From positions 31,056,350 to 31,120,349 of the forward strand of contig CM042030.1 in assembly GCA_023525975.1 (NCBI GenBank): 64,000 nt of DNA. The letters are read 5' to 3'. The notes under the pieces are model-generated. The model saw nothing but the letters and a program-made list of their open reading frames with translations, was not told the DNA's origin and did no database searches. Positions 36,263-47,909 of this stretch are shown here, in pieces. Within the stretch, counting starts at the first letter, position 1; each line of letters begins with the position of its first letter. A program made the translations under genes and the position numbers. This stretch comes from Smallanthus sonchifolius. Lineage: Eukaryota; Streptophyta; Magnoliopsida; Asterales; Asteraceae.

Positions 36263-38899
36263 TGTGACATCCGGCTAACTAGAATTAACCCTGTTAGCTT
36301 AAACTCAGTTAATCCTGTTAAATCTTAATCTAATTAACTCATTACAAACCTCAGGGACTTATTCTGTCAATATTTAAACTTAAACTACAGGGACTAGTTA
36401 TGTAATTACTCAAAAATCGATTATATTGACTCTAAAAAGGTCAAAATTTCATGCTTTGATGTTCTGTTGAATTTTGTGAGTCAAACCCGTAGCCTTTGAT
36501 CCTAATTCGAACCCCATAACCTCAAATTCTTCCGAATTGTAACTGTTATGCACGATCTATAACATTAACGACCATCATTAAGCCTTTAATCACCATCATT
36601 GTGTCGAATTAAACCAATTTATGATCATTAAACCCATAACCGTCAAACACCATAACTAAACAATCAAATTCGACCATTTGGTGTGTTATTCTCGCAATCA
36701 AACTCCCCAAACACCTTAATCGCATCAATCAGAAGCTGTTGCACACACACATTCGTCCGGAGAGGTGGTTGGAGTCACCGGGGACCAAAACCGTCGACTT
36801 CGGAGTCCATCCTAATTGATGTCCATCAATTCAACATCAAATCTGGTAATCAAACGCTTCCCTAGCTTCGTTTCAATGATTAGATCAAAAGCCCTATACT
36901 AATCAGGGCTTACATTATCGAATTAACCGTGATTGGATTCTAGGACTCATACCCATTCGGGTTTAATCGAACATCACCCTAGACTCAATCAAAATCCAAA
37001 TAATTCATATGGTTAGTTTCAAAAACTGTTACACTTTGAAAGCCCTATGCTAATTTGATCATATAACATCGAATTGACCATGATCTAGAATCTAGGGTTT
37101 GTTCATAAAACGATTTAGGGGTTTTAATTTTAGACACAATCTCAATGCAATTAAACTACAGGGGTAGTTTCGCAACACTCTAAGCAGTAAAAGCCCCATG
37201 ATTTCAACTCCAAACATCATCGGATTTAATCGATTTGATTCTAAGTTAAAAACTAGGGTTTCGACTTTTGAAACTGAAATTAAACAGCTTTAAACTCAAT
37301 GGTTTTGCAATTAAATTCGTCCACCGATTCGCAATACCCTGTGTTACAAAACCTCTTTGTCTTTTATAAAACCTTTTCCCTATAATATTGTAATAATTTA
37401 TAAATACATTTTAACCCCGGAAAACACTCGTAGGCTCGGGTTTGGATTTATAACTCGTTTCTAATTATTATTCCCACATTTAAAATAATAATATAATTAT
37501 ATATATTATTACCCAAGCTTATGTTTCTGAATAAAAATAATATACTTATTATTTTTATCACTTAAATAATTATCGTGTTATTCTCCTAAATTAATATTAA
37601 TATATTATAACTCCCGAACATTTAATTAATGATATTATTCGTAGTTAGTAACGTTTTGAACATACCACATCTATTTTATTAAAAAAACTAAGAATTCTAT
37701 GACTCCCGATGATACGTTTGTCTACTCGTTGATCCTAAGTGTGTATTTAGGACTTTCAATCTTTCCGTGTCGTTGTCACAAAATCCCATGTGTCCCAAAC
37801 TATTGTAATTATAATTCTAGGGCATACGTAGGCGGCCCACAGGCAAACTCTTGTGTTTTCTTAATGCATCATTGCGTGGTGCTAACTACCTACGCTTACA
37901 CAACTCAGGTGAGTTTCACGGCCCTTTTACTTGTTTTCACGTTGGGGAGAAACATGCACACAAACAAACGTTCTTTTACTTGTTTTCCCGTTGGGGAGAA
38001 ACATGCACATAAACAAACAGTCTTTTACTTGTTTTCCCGTTGGAGAGAAACATGCACACAAACAAACATTCTTTTACTTGTTTTCCCGTTGGGGAGAAAC
38101 ATGCACACAAACAAACATTCTTTTACTTGTTTTTCCGTTGGGGAGAAACACGCATATAATAAACATCATTTTACTTGTTTTCCCGTTGGGGAGAAACATG
38201 TACACAAACAAACATGAATCATATAATATTTAACTATGACTTGTTTACTTAAGCGCAAACATAGCATGCTAAGTCCTTACACTCTCGAACCGTTAATATA
38301 AGGTATATAGCGAGGAAATTTGAGTAGTACTACTGGGTTTGACAAACCCCACCCGCGTTAGTCGCGCTAACTCGATTGGAGGTCGAACGGGTGTAAATTG
38401 TCCTAAACACTTGCCATTGTTGATGTTAGCAATGGTGGAAGGCATTCAAACACAAACAGTCAGCTTCGGTTGCGAACGCTTAGAGTAACTTGTACATTGT
38501 CTAGCTAACAATAGATGTGACTTATGTGTGTAGATCCTGCAAGCACACAAGCAGTTATTTACTTACAAACCTGTGAACTCCCCAACCTTGTGTTGACACT
38601 TTAAGAATATTTTCTCAGGTCACTGTGGTACACATCAGGACTAGGAAGCATCATGGAGTCGTATTGGTTTTATCAATAAAGGATAATGTTTATTATCTAT
38701 CATTTACATTAATTGACGCTTTGTTGCGTGTAATTACTTTGGGTTAAATTTTAACATTTACACTTTCGCATTTAACTCTGAACATTAATGGATTTTGTTT
38801 AAACTCATATAGTGTCGTTTGACATAACTAATGACTGAGATCATGGTTTGTCACACGCCTAACGGTAAAAATCTGTTAGTGGATTTTGGGGGTGTAACA
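36263..38899 (+). repeat. TEK2 5' LTR
   Basis: 2,637 bp from TGTGACATCC to GGGGTGTAACA, followed by a primer site. Contains six 49-bp tandem units (37923-38217), GTGAGT at 37909, CTCAG ending at 38618 and the folded block at 38335-38394. The right part recurs at 56750-57776. Confidence 0.92.
37923..38217. repeat. 49-bp tandem repeat, six units
   Basis: Units built on TTTTACTTGTTTTCCCGTTG then GGGAGAAACATGCACAC start at 37929, 37978, 38027, 38076, 38125 and 38173. The second TEK2 LTR has five such units (56839-57078). Open frames through the array are by-products of a unit read across. Confidence 0.95.
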
Positions 38900-38902
38900 G
38901 AT

Positions 38903-38916
38903 TGGTATCAGAGCCA
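38903..38916 (+). other. TEK2 primer binding site
   Basis: TGGTATCAGAGCCA, perfect initiator tRNA-Met site, three bases after the LTR. Confidence 0.95.
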
Positions 38917-39033
38917 TTAGTTATAGTGAATTAGGATTGTATACTAGACTATAACCACACACATGCATTGGTTACATGACACAGACACTCATAAATGATC
39001 ACATAGCATCCATACATACATTGCATTGCAGGC

Positions 39034-39231
39034 ATGTTGACGTCATCCGTATCACCTTCTGCTAACGAGGAACACGTCATTCTCATTGCATCATCATTCC
39101 CAGTGGCGACACTCGGGGAATCACCAAGACAACATCCACTCCCGTCCGAGGGCAGAAAGACGGAGCCTTCGGAGGAGTCACTCACACCACCATTATCTGC
39201 ACCCTTGTTACACCACCACAGCCGAAAATAA
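39034..39231 (+). CDS. TEK2 upstream (pre-gag) ORF, shortened
   Basis: MLTSSVSPSANEEHVILIAS continues for 65 codons to a stop at 39231. It starts two bases after a good splice acceptor (TTGCATTGCAG, AG at 39030-39031). Position and the opening SS-x-S-P-x pattern match the start of the TEK3 upstream ORF (SSTPPTSP), but here it ends before any coiled coil or acidic tail. The same ORF is repeated at 57911-58108 with few changes. Function unknown; probably a truncated remnant. Confidence 0.45.
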   Translation: MLTSSVSPSANEEHVILIASSFPVATLGESPRQHPLPSEGRKTEPSEESLTPPLSAPLLHHHSRK

Positions 39232-40256
39232 CACCGGCTTGAGCCTATTGATGAGACAATCATGAATGGTGGGCCTTCTCAGGTCCATGTTATGGACGAC
39301 ACCCAGCACTGGCACATGTCTATTTAGGAGGTGGTTTTGTCGGAAGCGAATCCTTCATGTACCCACTAGCAACAATACTCCGATCTCACTAGCTTTACTC
39401 TACTTCAAGCCCGAACCCGTGGACTTCGCTTGAGGTACACCGTGTGGAGACAGACCGTTGCACACATTATTGCAAAAATACATTGACACATAGATGTCGT
39501 CACGTACCCGAGCCATGAGCTCACGTCTTTGGTCGATATTCTGTTGAAGATAGATTGACAACAAAGTTGAGAACGTTTTACCCATTGCATATTCAAACCA
39601 TATTCTGACTCAGTTAGAAGAACGACTACTTTGCCTCTTCCAGTAACACATATCCATGAACTAGTTTCACATCGCGACGCCGCAGTTCATGTGCATGTTT
39701 GTTTCATGTGCACATTCCCATCTACAATCCACTTTATTGGACTCTCGTATTGTGTTTCAACTCGAGTGAATACTCGGATCAAACGATTCCCGACTACTCA
39801 TCCTGATATGAGTCCTAGTTGATCAACTTATGGTTGATGACTAAGCCTTCGATAACTTATCATCTCTAACAACACTCTGTACCCAGTAATAAGAATTAAG
39901 GGACATTTTGAGACAGGACAGGGAGAACTAGGGTGAGCATGTAAAGCAAATTATCAATATGGGTGCACAGGTAATTGTAATTTGAGATGCATGTAAGTCC
40001 TGGTGAAATGTAGTGTGTGGATAAATGGTCCTAATCTGTGCTTTACAGACTTAACGTTCCACTTCCTGTAGAAATTCACGTAACCCGCTCAATGACTAGT
40101 TGGTATCGTTAAACCTGTTCAATAGTTGATAGACGCGACTATCAGGTAGAAGATGTTTACTAACACACTGAAATATCATCAATAGGATCCATCATTTTAT
40201 TTCACTCATGTAATGGTCTTAGTGAACTTAAGACCCTCATCCAAACTTGATCAAGG
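39232..40256 (+). other. TEK2 leader, non-coding
   Basis: No gag is recognisable. The region repeats at 58109-59134. It runs directly into protease, so gag has been deleted from TEK2. Open minus-strand stretches here are unsupported. Confidence 0.6.
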
Positions 40257-41186
40257 AAACCACCTCGATTGAAACTCTAGTAGAACCTCATGGCAAACCA
40301 AATTTGAGGAATTCTTTCTAAGTACACTATAGTGATAACAGACGGTCAGATAATCGAAGCAACTCACAATCTTAAGGAACGTAAAATAGGATTGGATGGT
40401 CATAAGCTTGACATTGACCTCATGCCAGTCACACTTGGTAGTTTTGAAATAATTGACGGTATGGATTGGTTATCCAAGAACCAAACTGAAATCATCTGTC
40501 GTGACAAAAATTGTTCGCCTTCCTCTCCCTAATGCAGAAGTTCTTTCTATCCAAGGTGAAAAGAGTGGTGTTGTCGTAGGCATCATATCTTTCATAAAAG
40601 CATGGATGTGTTTGCGTAAGGGCCATACCGCCATTCTGGATCTTGTCGCCGAACAACCATCCGAAGAGAAGAAGATTGACGATATTCCGATCGTACGTGA
40701 CTTTCCTGAAATATTTCCTGAAGACTTACCTGGTCTTCCGCCTCATCGTCACGTCGAATTCCATATTGACTTAGCACCCTGAGCGGCGCTTATTGCTCAG
40801 GCACCGTACAGACGTGCACCTAGTGAGCAACAAGAATTGTCTACACAACTGCAAGAGTTGTTAGATAGGGGTTTTATCAGACCTAGCTTATCGCCATAGG
40901 GAGCTCCAGTCTTATTTGTCAAGAAGAAAGATGTAACTTTTCGTATGTGCATCGACTACCATGAGTTGAACAAAGTAACCATCAAGAATCGTTATCCTCT
41001 ACCCCACATAGATGATCTGTTTGGCTAACTCCAGGGGTCAAGTTTCTATTCCAATATCAATCTTAGATCCGGTTACCATCAACTAAGAGTCCGAGATGAA
41101 GACATCTCTAAGACTGCATTCTGAACTAGGTATGGCTACTACGAGTTTATGGTCATGCCTTTCGGACTAACCAGCGTACCCCCGGT
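40257..41186 (+). pseudogene. TEK2 protease end and N-terminal half of reverse transcriptase
   Basis: Protease C-terminus (LDIDLMPVTLGSFEIIDGMD, 40330-40500), then after a frame change LSIQGEKSGVVVGIISF, FPEIFPEDLPGLPPHRHVEF and the RT parts GAPVLFVKKKDVTFRMCIDY, NRYPLPHIDDLF, YHQLRVRDEDISKTAF and MPFGLTS. Stops at about 40780, 40898, 41026 and 41122. The frame is cut at 41186 by COP3 and resumes in phase at 55839 (VFMDLMNRVCKPYL). Confidence 0.9.
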
Positions 41187-41629
41187 TGTTAGGACATGTG
41201 TTTGTAACTGTTGATAAAATTCTGTGTAAGTTCATAGAGAGGCGAACTTAACAAGTTCGCCTAAGCATCTTTAGGAGCGAACTTGTTAAGTTCGCCTAAG
41301 GAATATTGTTCAAGTTCATAGAGAGGCGAACTTAACAAGTTATCCTAAGCATCTTTGAGGCGAACTTGTTAAGTTCGCCTAAGGTGCTATGTGTTCCTAT
41401 AAATAGGAGTTACAAGTTCATAGAACACAAGAACACTAGAGAAGAAAAAGGTGTAAGTGTGTGTTTTGGAGAGAACTGTTGTAATCCAGGATTATAGTAA
41501 TACAAAGCGTTTATTTACACCGTGTTGTTGATTGAGTTACACGTTGCACGTTGATCATGGATTCCGCACGTTATCACCGTGTCGTACCACGAGTCTAGAG
41601 ATCCGTCACGCATCGAATCGGGACCTACA
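41187..41629 (+). repeat. COP3 5' LTR
   Basis: 443 bp, TGTTAGGACATG to GGGACCTACA. Contains four copies of an inverted motif (GGCGAACTT and AAGTTCGCC around three bases) between 41243 and 41383. A TATA-like CTATAAATA lies at 41397. The 3' LTR is 429 bp, 14 bp shorter within this motif array. Confidence 0.95.
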
Positions 41630-42308
41630 AGTGGTATCAGAGCTTTTGCTCTTAATTAGCAGAAGATTCGTGGTGTTTTCGTGTACAATCAACATCAAAT
41701 ATCACTGAATTTGATGAGGATTTGAAGGATTTTCCATCTTTTTTGTGTTCTTGATAAAAATGGAAGAATTTTGATCATTTTGGATTGATTTTGGATTTTT
41801 TTGATGAAATTGATCCGATAGAAGTGTTCCTAATCAGTCCCTACACATTCCTACGGTTCAGATTTGTCTAATTTAATCATATACATCAGAAATCATAATT
41901 TTCGAAGGTCTGAGTTCGTGTTTTCGTTTTTCTGAAGTTTCAGCGTTTTAGGCGAACTTGCTGATTCAGTTGCAGGCGAACTTAGGGAGGCGAACTTAAT
42001 AAGTTCGCTCAGTGAAGATCAGGCGAACTTAACAAGTTCGCTTGGGGTGAAATTCGCTTGGCGTCAAGTTCGTTCAGTGAAGTTCAAGCGAACTTATTAA
42101 GTTTGCTCAGGCAGTGTCCAACGAACTAATTTCAGGTGAACTTATCTAGTTCGCTTGTGTTCTATTTTGGCGGGAAATATCTTCTTGTCTAAATTTTTTA
42201 GGGAAAGTTTATATGGTTGTTTTGAATCATTTTTGAAATTTTGAAATTTTAAAAAGAGTATTTTGGCGGGAAATTTTTTTTTCAGGATATTTTCTCAAAA
42301 ATTTCAAA
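41630..42308 (+). other. COP3 primer site and leader with reiterated motif
   Basis: GTGGTATCAGAGC (41631-41643) is an initiator-Met primer site. The leader carries about seven more, diverged, copies of the GGCGAACTT/AAGTTCGCC motif between 41950 and 42150, although the leader is not part of the LTR. Confidence 0.85.
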
Positions 42309-44370
42309 ATGTCGATTTCTTGTGATAATAATGAGATTGAAATTATGCCACCGAGGCTTTTGTGCATATCATATTACCGTAGCTGGAAAGTCCGGTTTGA
42401 ACAGTTCGTATCAGAAACTGATAAAAATTTTTGGAGACCAATAACAGAAGGATATGTGCATCCTACTTTTGACTTTCTGGAATTTCGTGATGTTCCTAAA
42501 CCAGTGACAGCTCTTACTAAAGTAGAAAAGCAGAAGATTGATCGAGAGATGAAAACGTGTGAAACTTTAACGTTGTATTTACCAAAAGAAATCAGTCATA
42601 GTCTCGGGAAGTGTCCAACTTCAAGAGATATATGGGAAGCATTGAAGAAAAAGGGTGAAGCAACTTCTCAAGCGTTTGTGGTCTTGATCAAAGAAGTATT
42701 GGAGTAGCAGAGTGATTCTCAAAGTGATTCTTCTGCAGATTTAACTAATAGTGAGAGTATTCGTTCTGGTGAAAGTACTCAATCTACTGAGACTGATGTG
42801 ATGACTGAACCAAGCTTTCAGACAGTTGAAGATGATCTGAGTGAATCGGAAATTTATGCGGAGTCTGTCATTGTTGATCAAAAGGGTGAAGCTGATGATG
42901 ACGTATTCATGGCTCCTGGTGCATCTTCTTTAGAAGAAAAGGATATGGTAGTTTCTAACTCTAAATAGTTTTGTTCTAACTGTATTTCAGTGAAGGATAA
43001 AATGATAAGGGTTATGGATGATAACATCAACCTTATTTGTGATATGAAATCGATGCACACGGTAAACTAGAAATTAAAGGATAATGAGAATGTGTGTATT
43101 GAGAGAATAGAATCACTGAAGAGGGATAGAAGTTCTCTGACTTTGAAGATCAAAGAGCAGGCATATCACCTGGATATGTCCTTTGCAGAAATTGAGAAAA
43201 GAAATAATGATCTTGCTGAGAAAGATAAGGAACTAGCTGAATCTAAAGCAGAGGTAATCAGATTGCATAGAAAGTTAGAAAGCTTTGAAAATTCATCATT
43301 CTTATTTGGACATTATCATAATAATACTAAAGAGGGGAAGAGAACTAGTGGTATTGATTATGTTCCTCCACCATTCAACGAAAATTATTCTGTTATACAT
43401 GAGATTATAAAAGATGAGGATTTAGATCCTAAGACTGTGTTGAAAGTGAATCCAGTCATAGGTGAAGATATGGTGTATTCTGATGAGAGTGACGATGAAT
43501 ATTTTGATGAAGCTAAGGTAGAGGGGATACCGAAAGAGGTTAAGAAAGAAAACTCAAAGGTTGATTCTAATTCATCTGGAAATTATACATTTGGAAGTTC
43601 TTCAAATTTAAGGAGAGTTCCATATGTCAGAGACTATAAAGACAGGCGTATATGCTTTCATTGTAATGAGATGGGACACATTGTGGTGACCTGTCCTTAC
43701 AAAAATAAAGGGGAGAAGCATGTATTTCCTGAGAAGGTGAAGCATGAATCAAAACTTGTTGCAAAATCTGGAGTTCCAGAGAAAATAAAGCCAAAAGAAG
43801 TTCATGTAGGAGAATCTTCTTCAAGTGCATCTTATCGTGTGAAAATTCCTTATATGAGAGAATATCTTGAGAAGAGATCTTGCTTTTATTGTGGTCTTGT
43901 GGGTCACATTAGGATTGCTTGTCCTCACAACGCCAAAGGTAAGCGACATGTTACTCGAGAAAAGGTAAGAACTCATGGTAAGCCTTATGTTAACCCAAAT
44001 GTGGTTAAACCTCGTGATACACCAAAGGGTAATTCAAAATCTGAGGTTAGGCTTTCTAGACCTAAAAGACGAAGGAGAAACAGAATATTGAGAAAACTTT
44101 TAGAACAACAAGAGCTTTCACAATCTACACATTTTTCAAATGAACAAGAATGTTCAAACACTTCACATTTTAAGCAAAAAGAACTTAATGAACATAAGTA
44201 AGTTTGGAAATCTAAAGTTTCTGTTTCTGACTCGTCGGAACAATCTCCGAAAATTAATGAGAGATTCGATTGTGAATGGAGTGAGGTTTATTATTTTGAT
44301 ACAGATGGACGACCCATGACTACCATGGCTTGGGTCCCAATTTCAAATTAATGTTTCTTGTTAGATGTGC
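42309..44370 (+). pseudogene. COP3 gag with duplicated zinc knuckle
   Basis: One frame from the ATG at 42309 to 44201 with three TAG stops (42705, 42966, 43068). N-terminal Copia gag core (WKVRFEQFV, FWRPITEGY, LTLYLPKEISHSLGKC, DIWEALKKK), acidic Ser-rich linker, coiled coil (43100-43290), then knuckles CFHCNEMGHIVVTC (near residue 449) and CFYCGLVGHIRIAC (near residue 525). These sit in two copies of a roughly 42-residue segment 76 residues apart. A Lys/Arg-rich tail follows. After the TAA at 44199 the frame still reads ...TMAWVPISN, common just before Copia protease. Confidence 0.85.
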
Positions 44371-44618
44371 ATGATTAACCAAGAGGGACTATTAATAACA
44401 TTTGGTTTGTTTATAGTGGTTCTTCATAGCACATGACAGGGAATGCCATCTGCAAGAGTAAAGAGTTGTTGATAACTGAGAATCAATTTGATTCAACGAC
44501 TTGATGCTCAAGGGGGAGAATATGTCACACACAATGTTTTGGAAAGAGTTTTACAAAGTCCAAATGATAACCTGAAACTTAGGATGACAATGATGAGCAT
44601 AAAGTCGTTGATGCAACC
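44371..44618 (+). pseudogene. COP3 protease start, then unidentified sequence up to LARD1
   Basis: WFVYSGSS followed by a stop and HMTGN (44400-44445) is the Copia protease active-site region; Asp of DSG is Tyr, and Cys and Arg positions are changed. Nothing recognisable follows. CAAGGGGGAGAA at 44509 looks like a polypurine tract out of place, suggesting this stretch was already rearranged before LARD1 inserted. Confidence 0.6.
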
Positions 44619-47127
44619 TGTAACATTCCCGATTTTCCAACCCTATTTTAATTTATTTAAATTAATAAAATAACGGTACATCATTAAACTTTGTACTTGT
44701 TCAAACCCACACCTCATCAATTTTTAGCTAAACGCATTTTTAAATCCGAAGTTTTAGAACTCAAATCACGTGGTAACACCTCCTAGAGTTAACTCAGTTA
44801 GTAATCCCGTTAGGTGTTCTGTTAAATCCTAACCAAGCTAATTCTGTCAAAGCTGAATTTGCAAGGGCTGATTTTGTAAATAACCAGAAACCCTAGTAGG
44901 CACGGTCGCGCCACGTTTTGGCACGGTCGCGCCTCGTCTGGCACGGTCGCGCCTCTTATAGGCACGGTCGCGCCTCACACCAGTTGAAACGTAAAAACAG
45001 CCTTTAATCGCTGGACCGTTCGGTTTCGTAACCTTTTCTCACATTAACAAACAATTAAGAGTTTAAATCATTTTCATTATAGCCAATGAACCCGTCTTGA
45101 TCGATCATTTTCCAAAGTATCAAGACTCTCCTTTGTGACCATCAAATTCATCGTTTCATTGTAAATCCTCTCCACCAAGCAAACCAACACATTAATCGAT
45201 CCTCCCTAAGGCTTCAGAAGACATCATTTTGGTCGAAGTTGCGGCAGAGAGCACCGGAGACCACACCGCCGACGTCGGAACTTGTTCTACCCGTCCGCTA
45301 TCAATTCGTCGTCCTGTCGGGTAATTGAAACCTTCCCCTCAGTCGATTTATTCTATAGATCAAAAGCCCCAAACTAATTTGGGCATTCAATATCGAAATC
45401 TACTCGAACCCGAAACCATATTTTCATTCAAAATAGTTTAATCAAATCCGGTCATAAACATGTTTTAAACACAATTAATCTACACCAACAGACTCGTAAT
45501 AACCTTGTGAATGAAAGCCCTATCAATTCCGACTCCATCAATATAAGGATCAACCAATTCGTGTCTGTTTTGAAAGAGACACGGTCGCGCTAATCATCTA
45601 GCGCGGTCGTGCCTCGGGAGACGCGGTCGTGTTGACATACAACGCGGTCGTGCCTCCTGCTCAGACCCAGACATGCTCGCTGGCTAGTTCTGGTTGTGCC
45701 CCTGAAGCATAGACACGGTCGTGCCTGTCCGAGGCACGGTCGTGCCTAGTGTCTTGGCTAGTTGTCCTCTGTTTGACCAGCGCGGTCGCGCCCTGTCTCG
45801 ATCGGTCGCGCCCGACCTAGCACGATCGTGCCCTTAGCTGGCACGGTCGTGTGTGTTGGCAGAATATTTATAACTTTTATTTTTTTTTTAAACACATAGT
45901 ATTTCAGATTAATTTCTAAAATAAAAGTGATTGAAATTATAAAAATCAGTATTATTTTATTTATAAAAGATCAAATGTTTAATCTTAAGATAAATGGAAA
46001 TTATTTAAAAGTTCAAACATTTAATTTATAAATCCTACTCTTAAATAATATTTTAATGTTTAAGTTACATTTTTTTTATAAATAAATGAATAAGTTAATA
46101 ATTATTTATTTGATTTATAAGTAAACAAAAACATTTATTTAGTTATACTAAATTACATATAATACCTACATTATTTCCATAAACAATAATTATTTAATCT
46201 ACTTAAGTAATTATCCCAAACTCAACATTTATTTAAAATGTTCTAAGAATATTCATTTCGAACCTTCTATTTTACTTTCAAGTATCAAATCACTAACTTC
46301 ATCCAATTCAACCATAGACGTAGACTTAGACTATTGTGCATTATTAATGCAATATATATTACACTTTAGGTTATCTTGTGCATCTCAAGGATCATTATAC
46401 TACTTAGTATTTGTGCTAGCTACGCCTTCGAAACATGTGAGTATTCACAACCCCTTTTTACTCTTTTACATTTTTGGGGTGAAACATGAACACTATTCAA
46501 CTTACATGTTTACATTTACGCAAACAACACAAGTACAAATCCTACTTACATTCATGTGTGCAATTTGAGCTTTATGCCCGAGTGCTAGGTGTGTTAACCT
46601 CTTGTATGCTATTATGTGCAATCATTAACTTTTCAAGCCGACGGTTTTCAATGATGGATCTATTGAGTCTGACAAACCCACCCATGCTACGCGGTGATTA
46701 AAACCGACAACACACTTTGTTTTGCATGCTAGTTACAAAGGTTTGATTGTACGTTTGGTTACACAATAGCTGCTCCCCATAAATGCCTTATTTATCATGT
46801 TATGTAAAGGATTTGGTTTACAAATTATATGCTATCTATATACAACTGTGTTATACTCACCAACTTTTTAGTTGACTTTATTTTATTCATGTTTCAGGCC
46901 CCAATATGTGAGAATGACTCAAGATGTGCTCAATATAGGATTTGGACTTAGCAAAACAAAACAAGAATTTTATGAGTTATTTTATGTTCTTTGTTTGAAA
47001 TTGATTTGTACTTGGATTACTTGTAATGGAAATTTGACTTTAATATATTTCAATTTAGTCAACCATGTGCTATGAACAGTCTTACATGTCCCGCCCCGAT
47101 GATTCCGCCATCGGTCGGGGTGTGACA
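44619..47127 (+). repeat. LARD1 LTR A
   Basis: 2,509 bp, TGTAACATTCCC to GGGTGTGACA. Differs from LTR B (2,488 bp) by about eight single bases by eye and one 21-bp unit. Holds about 14 copies of a CACGGTCGTG/CGCGGTCGCG motif (44899-44974 and 45579-45852). GTGAGT at 46437 and TTTCAG ending at 46897 form the putative intron. Confidence 0.95.
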
Positions 47128-47130
47128 GAT

Positions 47131-47143
47131 TGGTATCAGAGCC
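47131..47143 (+). other. LARD1 primer binding site
   Basis: TGGTATCAGAGCC, initiator tRNA-Met type, three bases after LTR A. Repeated at 53261-53273 after LTR B. Confidence 0.9.
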
Positions 47144-47909
47144 TTGGTTATAGGGAATTAGGTTATTAGACACTCTTGACCTAGACTATAACTTTAGGAC
47201 ACCCATACTATGCCATGCTATTACTTGTTACATGATTACTTCTTATGTGAATATTTTACAGGTTATCCTGAGTAATTTCAATACATGTTACAATACTTGA
47301 TAGTTTATGAGTCACACTACTTGATAACTCTTGTGCTTACATTCATTACTGTTTACATGCTACCTATGTGTTTCACTAAAGTGTTATCCTAAGTTAAACA
47401 CACACACATACACACCAAAATCTCCATACACCTTTGAACTCACACGCATGATACCATAACTTTATGTAAACAAAGGCTTAAACTATTGGGCCTAATACCC
47501 ATTAATAATAAACTAAGAAGCCCATATATCCTCCAAGAATTAGAAGCCCGTTGCAATAAATAAACCTCACTTTTGGGCCTCCAAGCCCAGTCCATAACAA
47601 TTCCCATCATAACCATGAGCCCAACAATAGTGTTATTAATACATGATGGTTGGAAGAGTGTGTAAGCCCATGCGGAATTCTGGCTAAGGAAAGATAGGGT
47701 ACTTAAGTGTGTCTTAGCGACCCACCCCTCTTTCCTGGGAATTCTCCTCAGGGATACATTGCTTATAGGTCAAGTGTATTTCTAAAATACTATCGTGAAA
47801 GGTTCGGTGTTATGACTAGTCAAACTCTAAAACCTATAAGTACTCCTATGTTCAAACCACAACATTTCATTATCACTTACAACTTTTTTTCATTGTTTTT
47901 CTGCTAGAC

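Noticed and set aside
37923..38217. CRISPR-like appearance of evenly spaced repeats
   Set aside because: Units are contiguous with no unique spacers, in a plant LTR.
37699..38233. Two long overlapping plus-strand frames with repeated FPVGEKHAHKQ- or FPLGRNMHTNK-like peptides
   Set aside because: They are translations of the 49-bp tandem array in an LTR; 49 is not a multiple of three, so frames shift between units. The same happens at 56853-57135.
46347..46701. Short plus-strand frames in LARD1 LTR A, repeated at 52477-52831
   Set aside because: Conserved only because the LTRs are near-identical; they cross the GTGAGT site and have no protein features.
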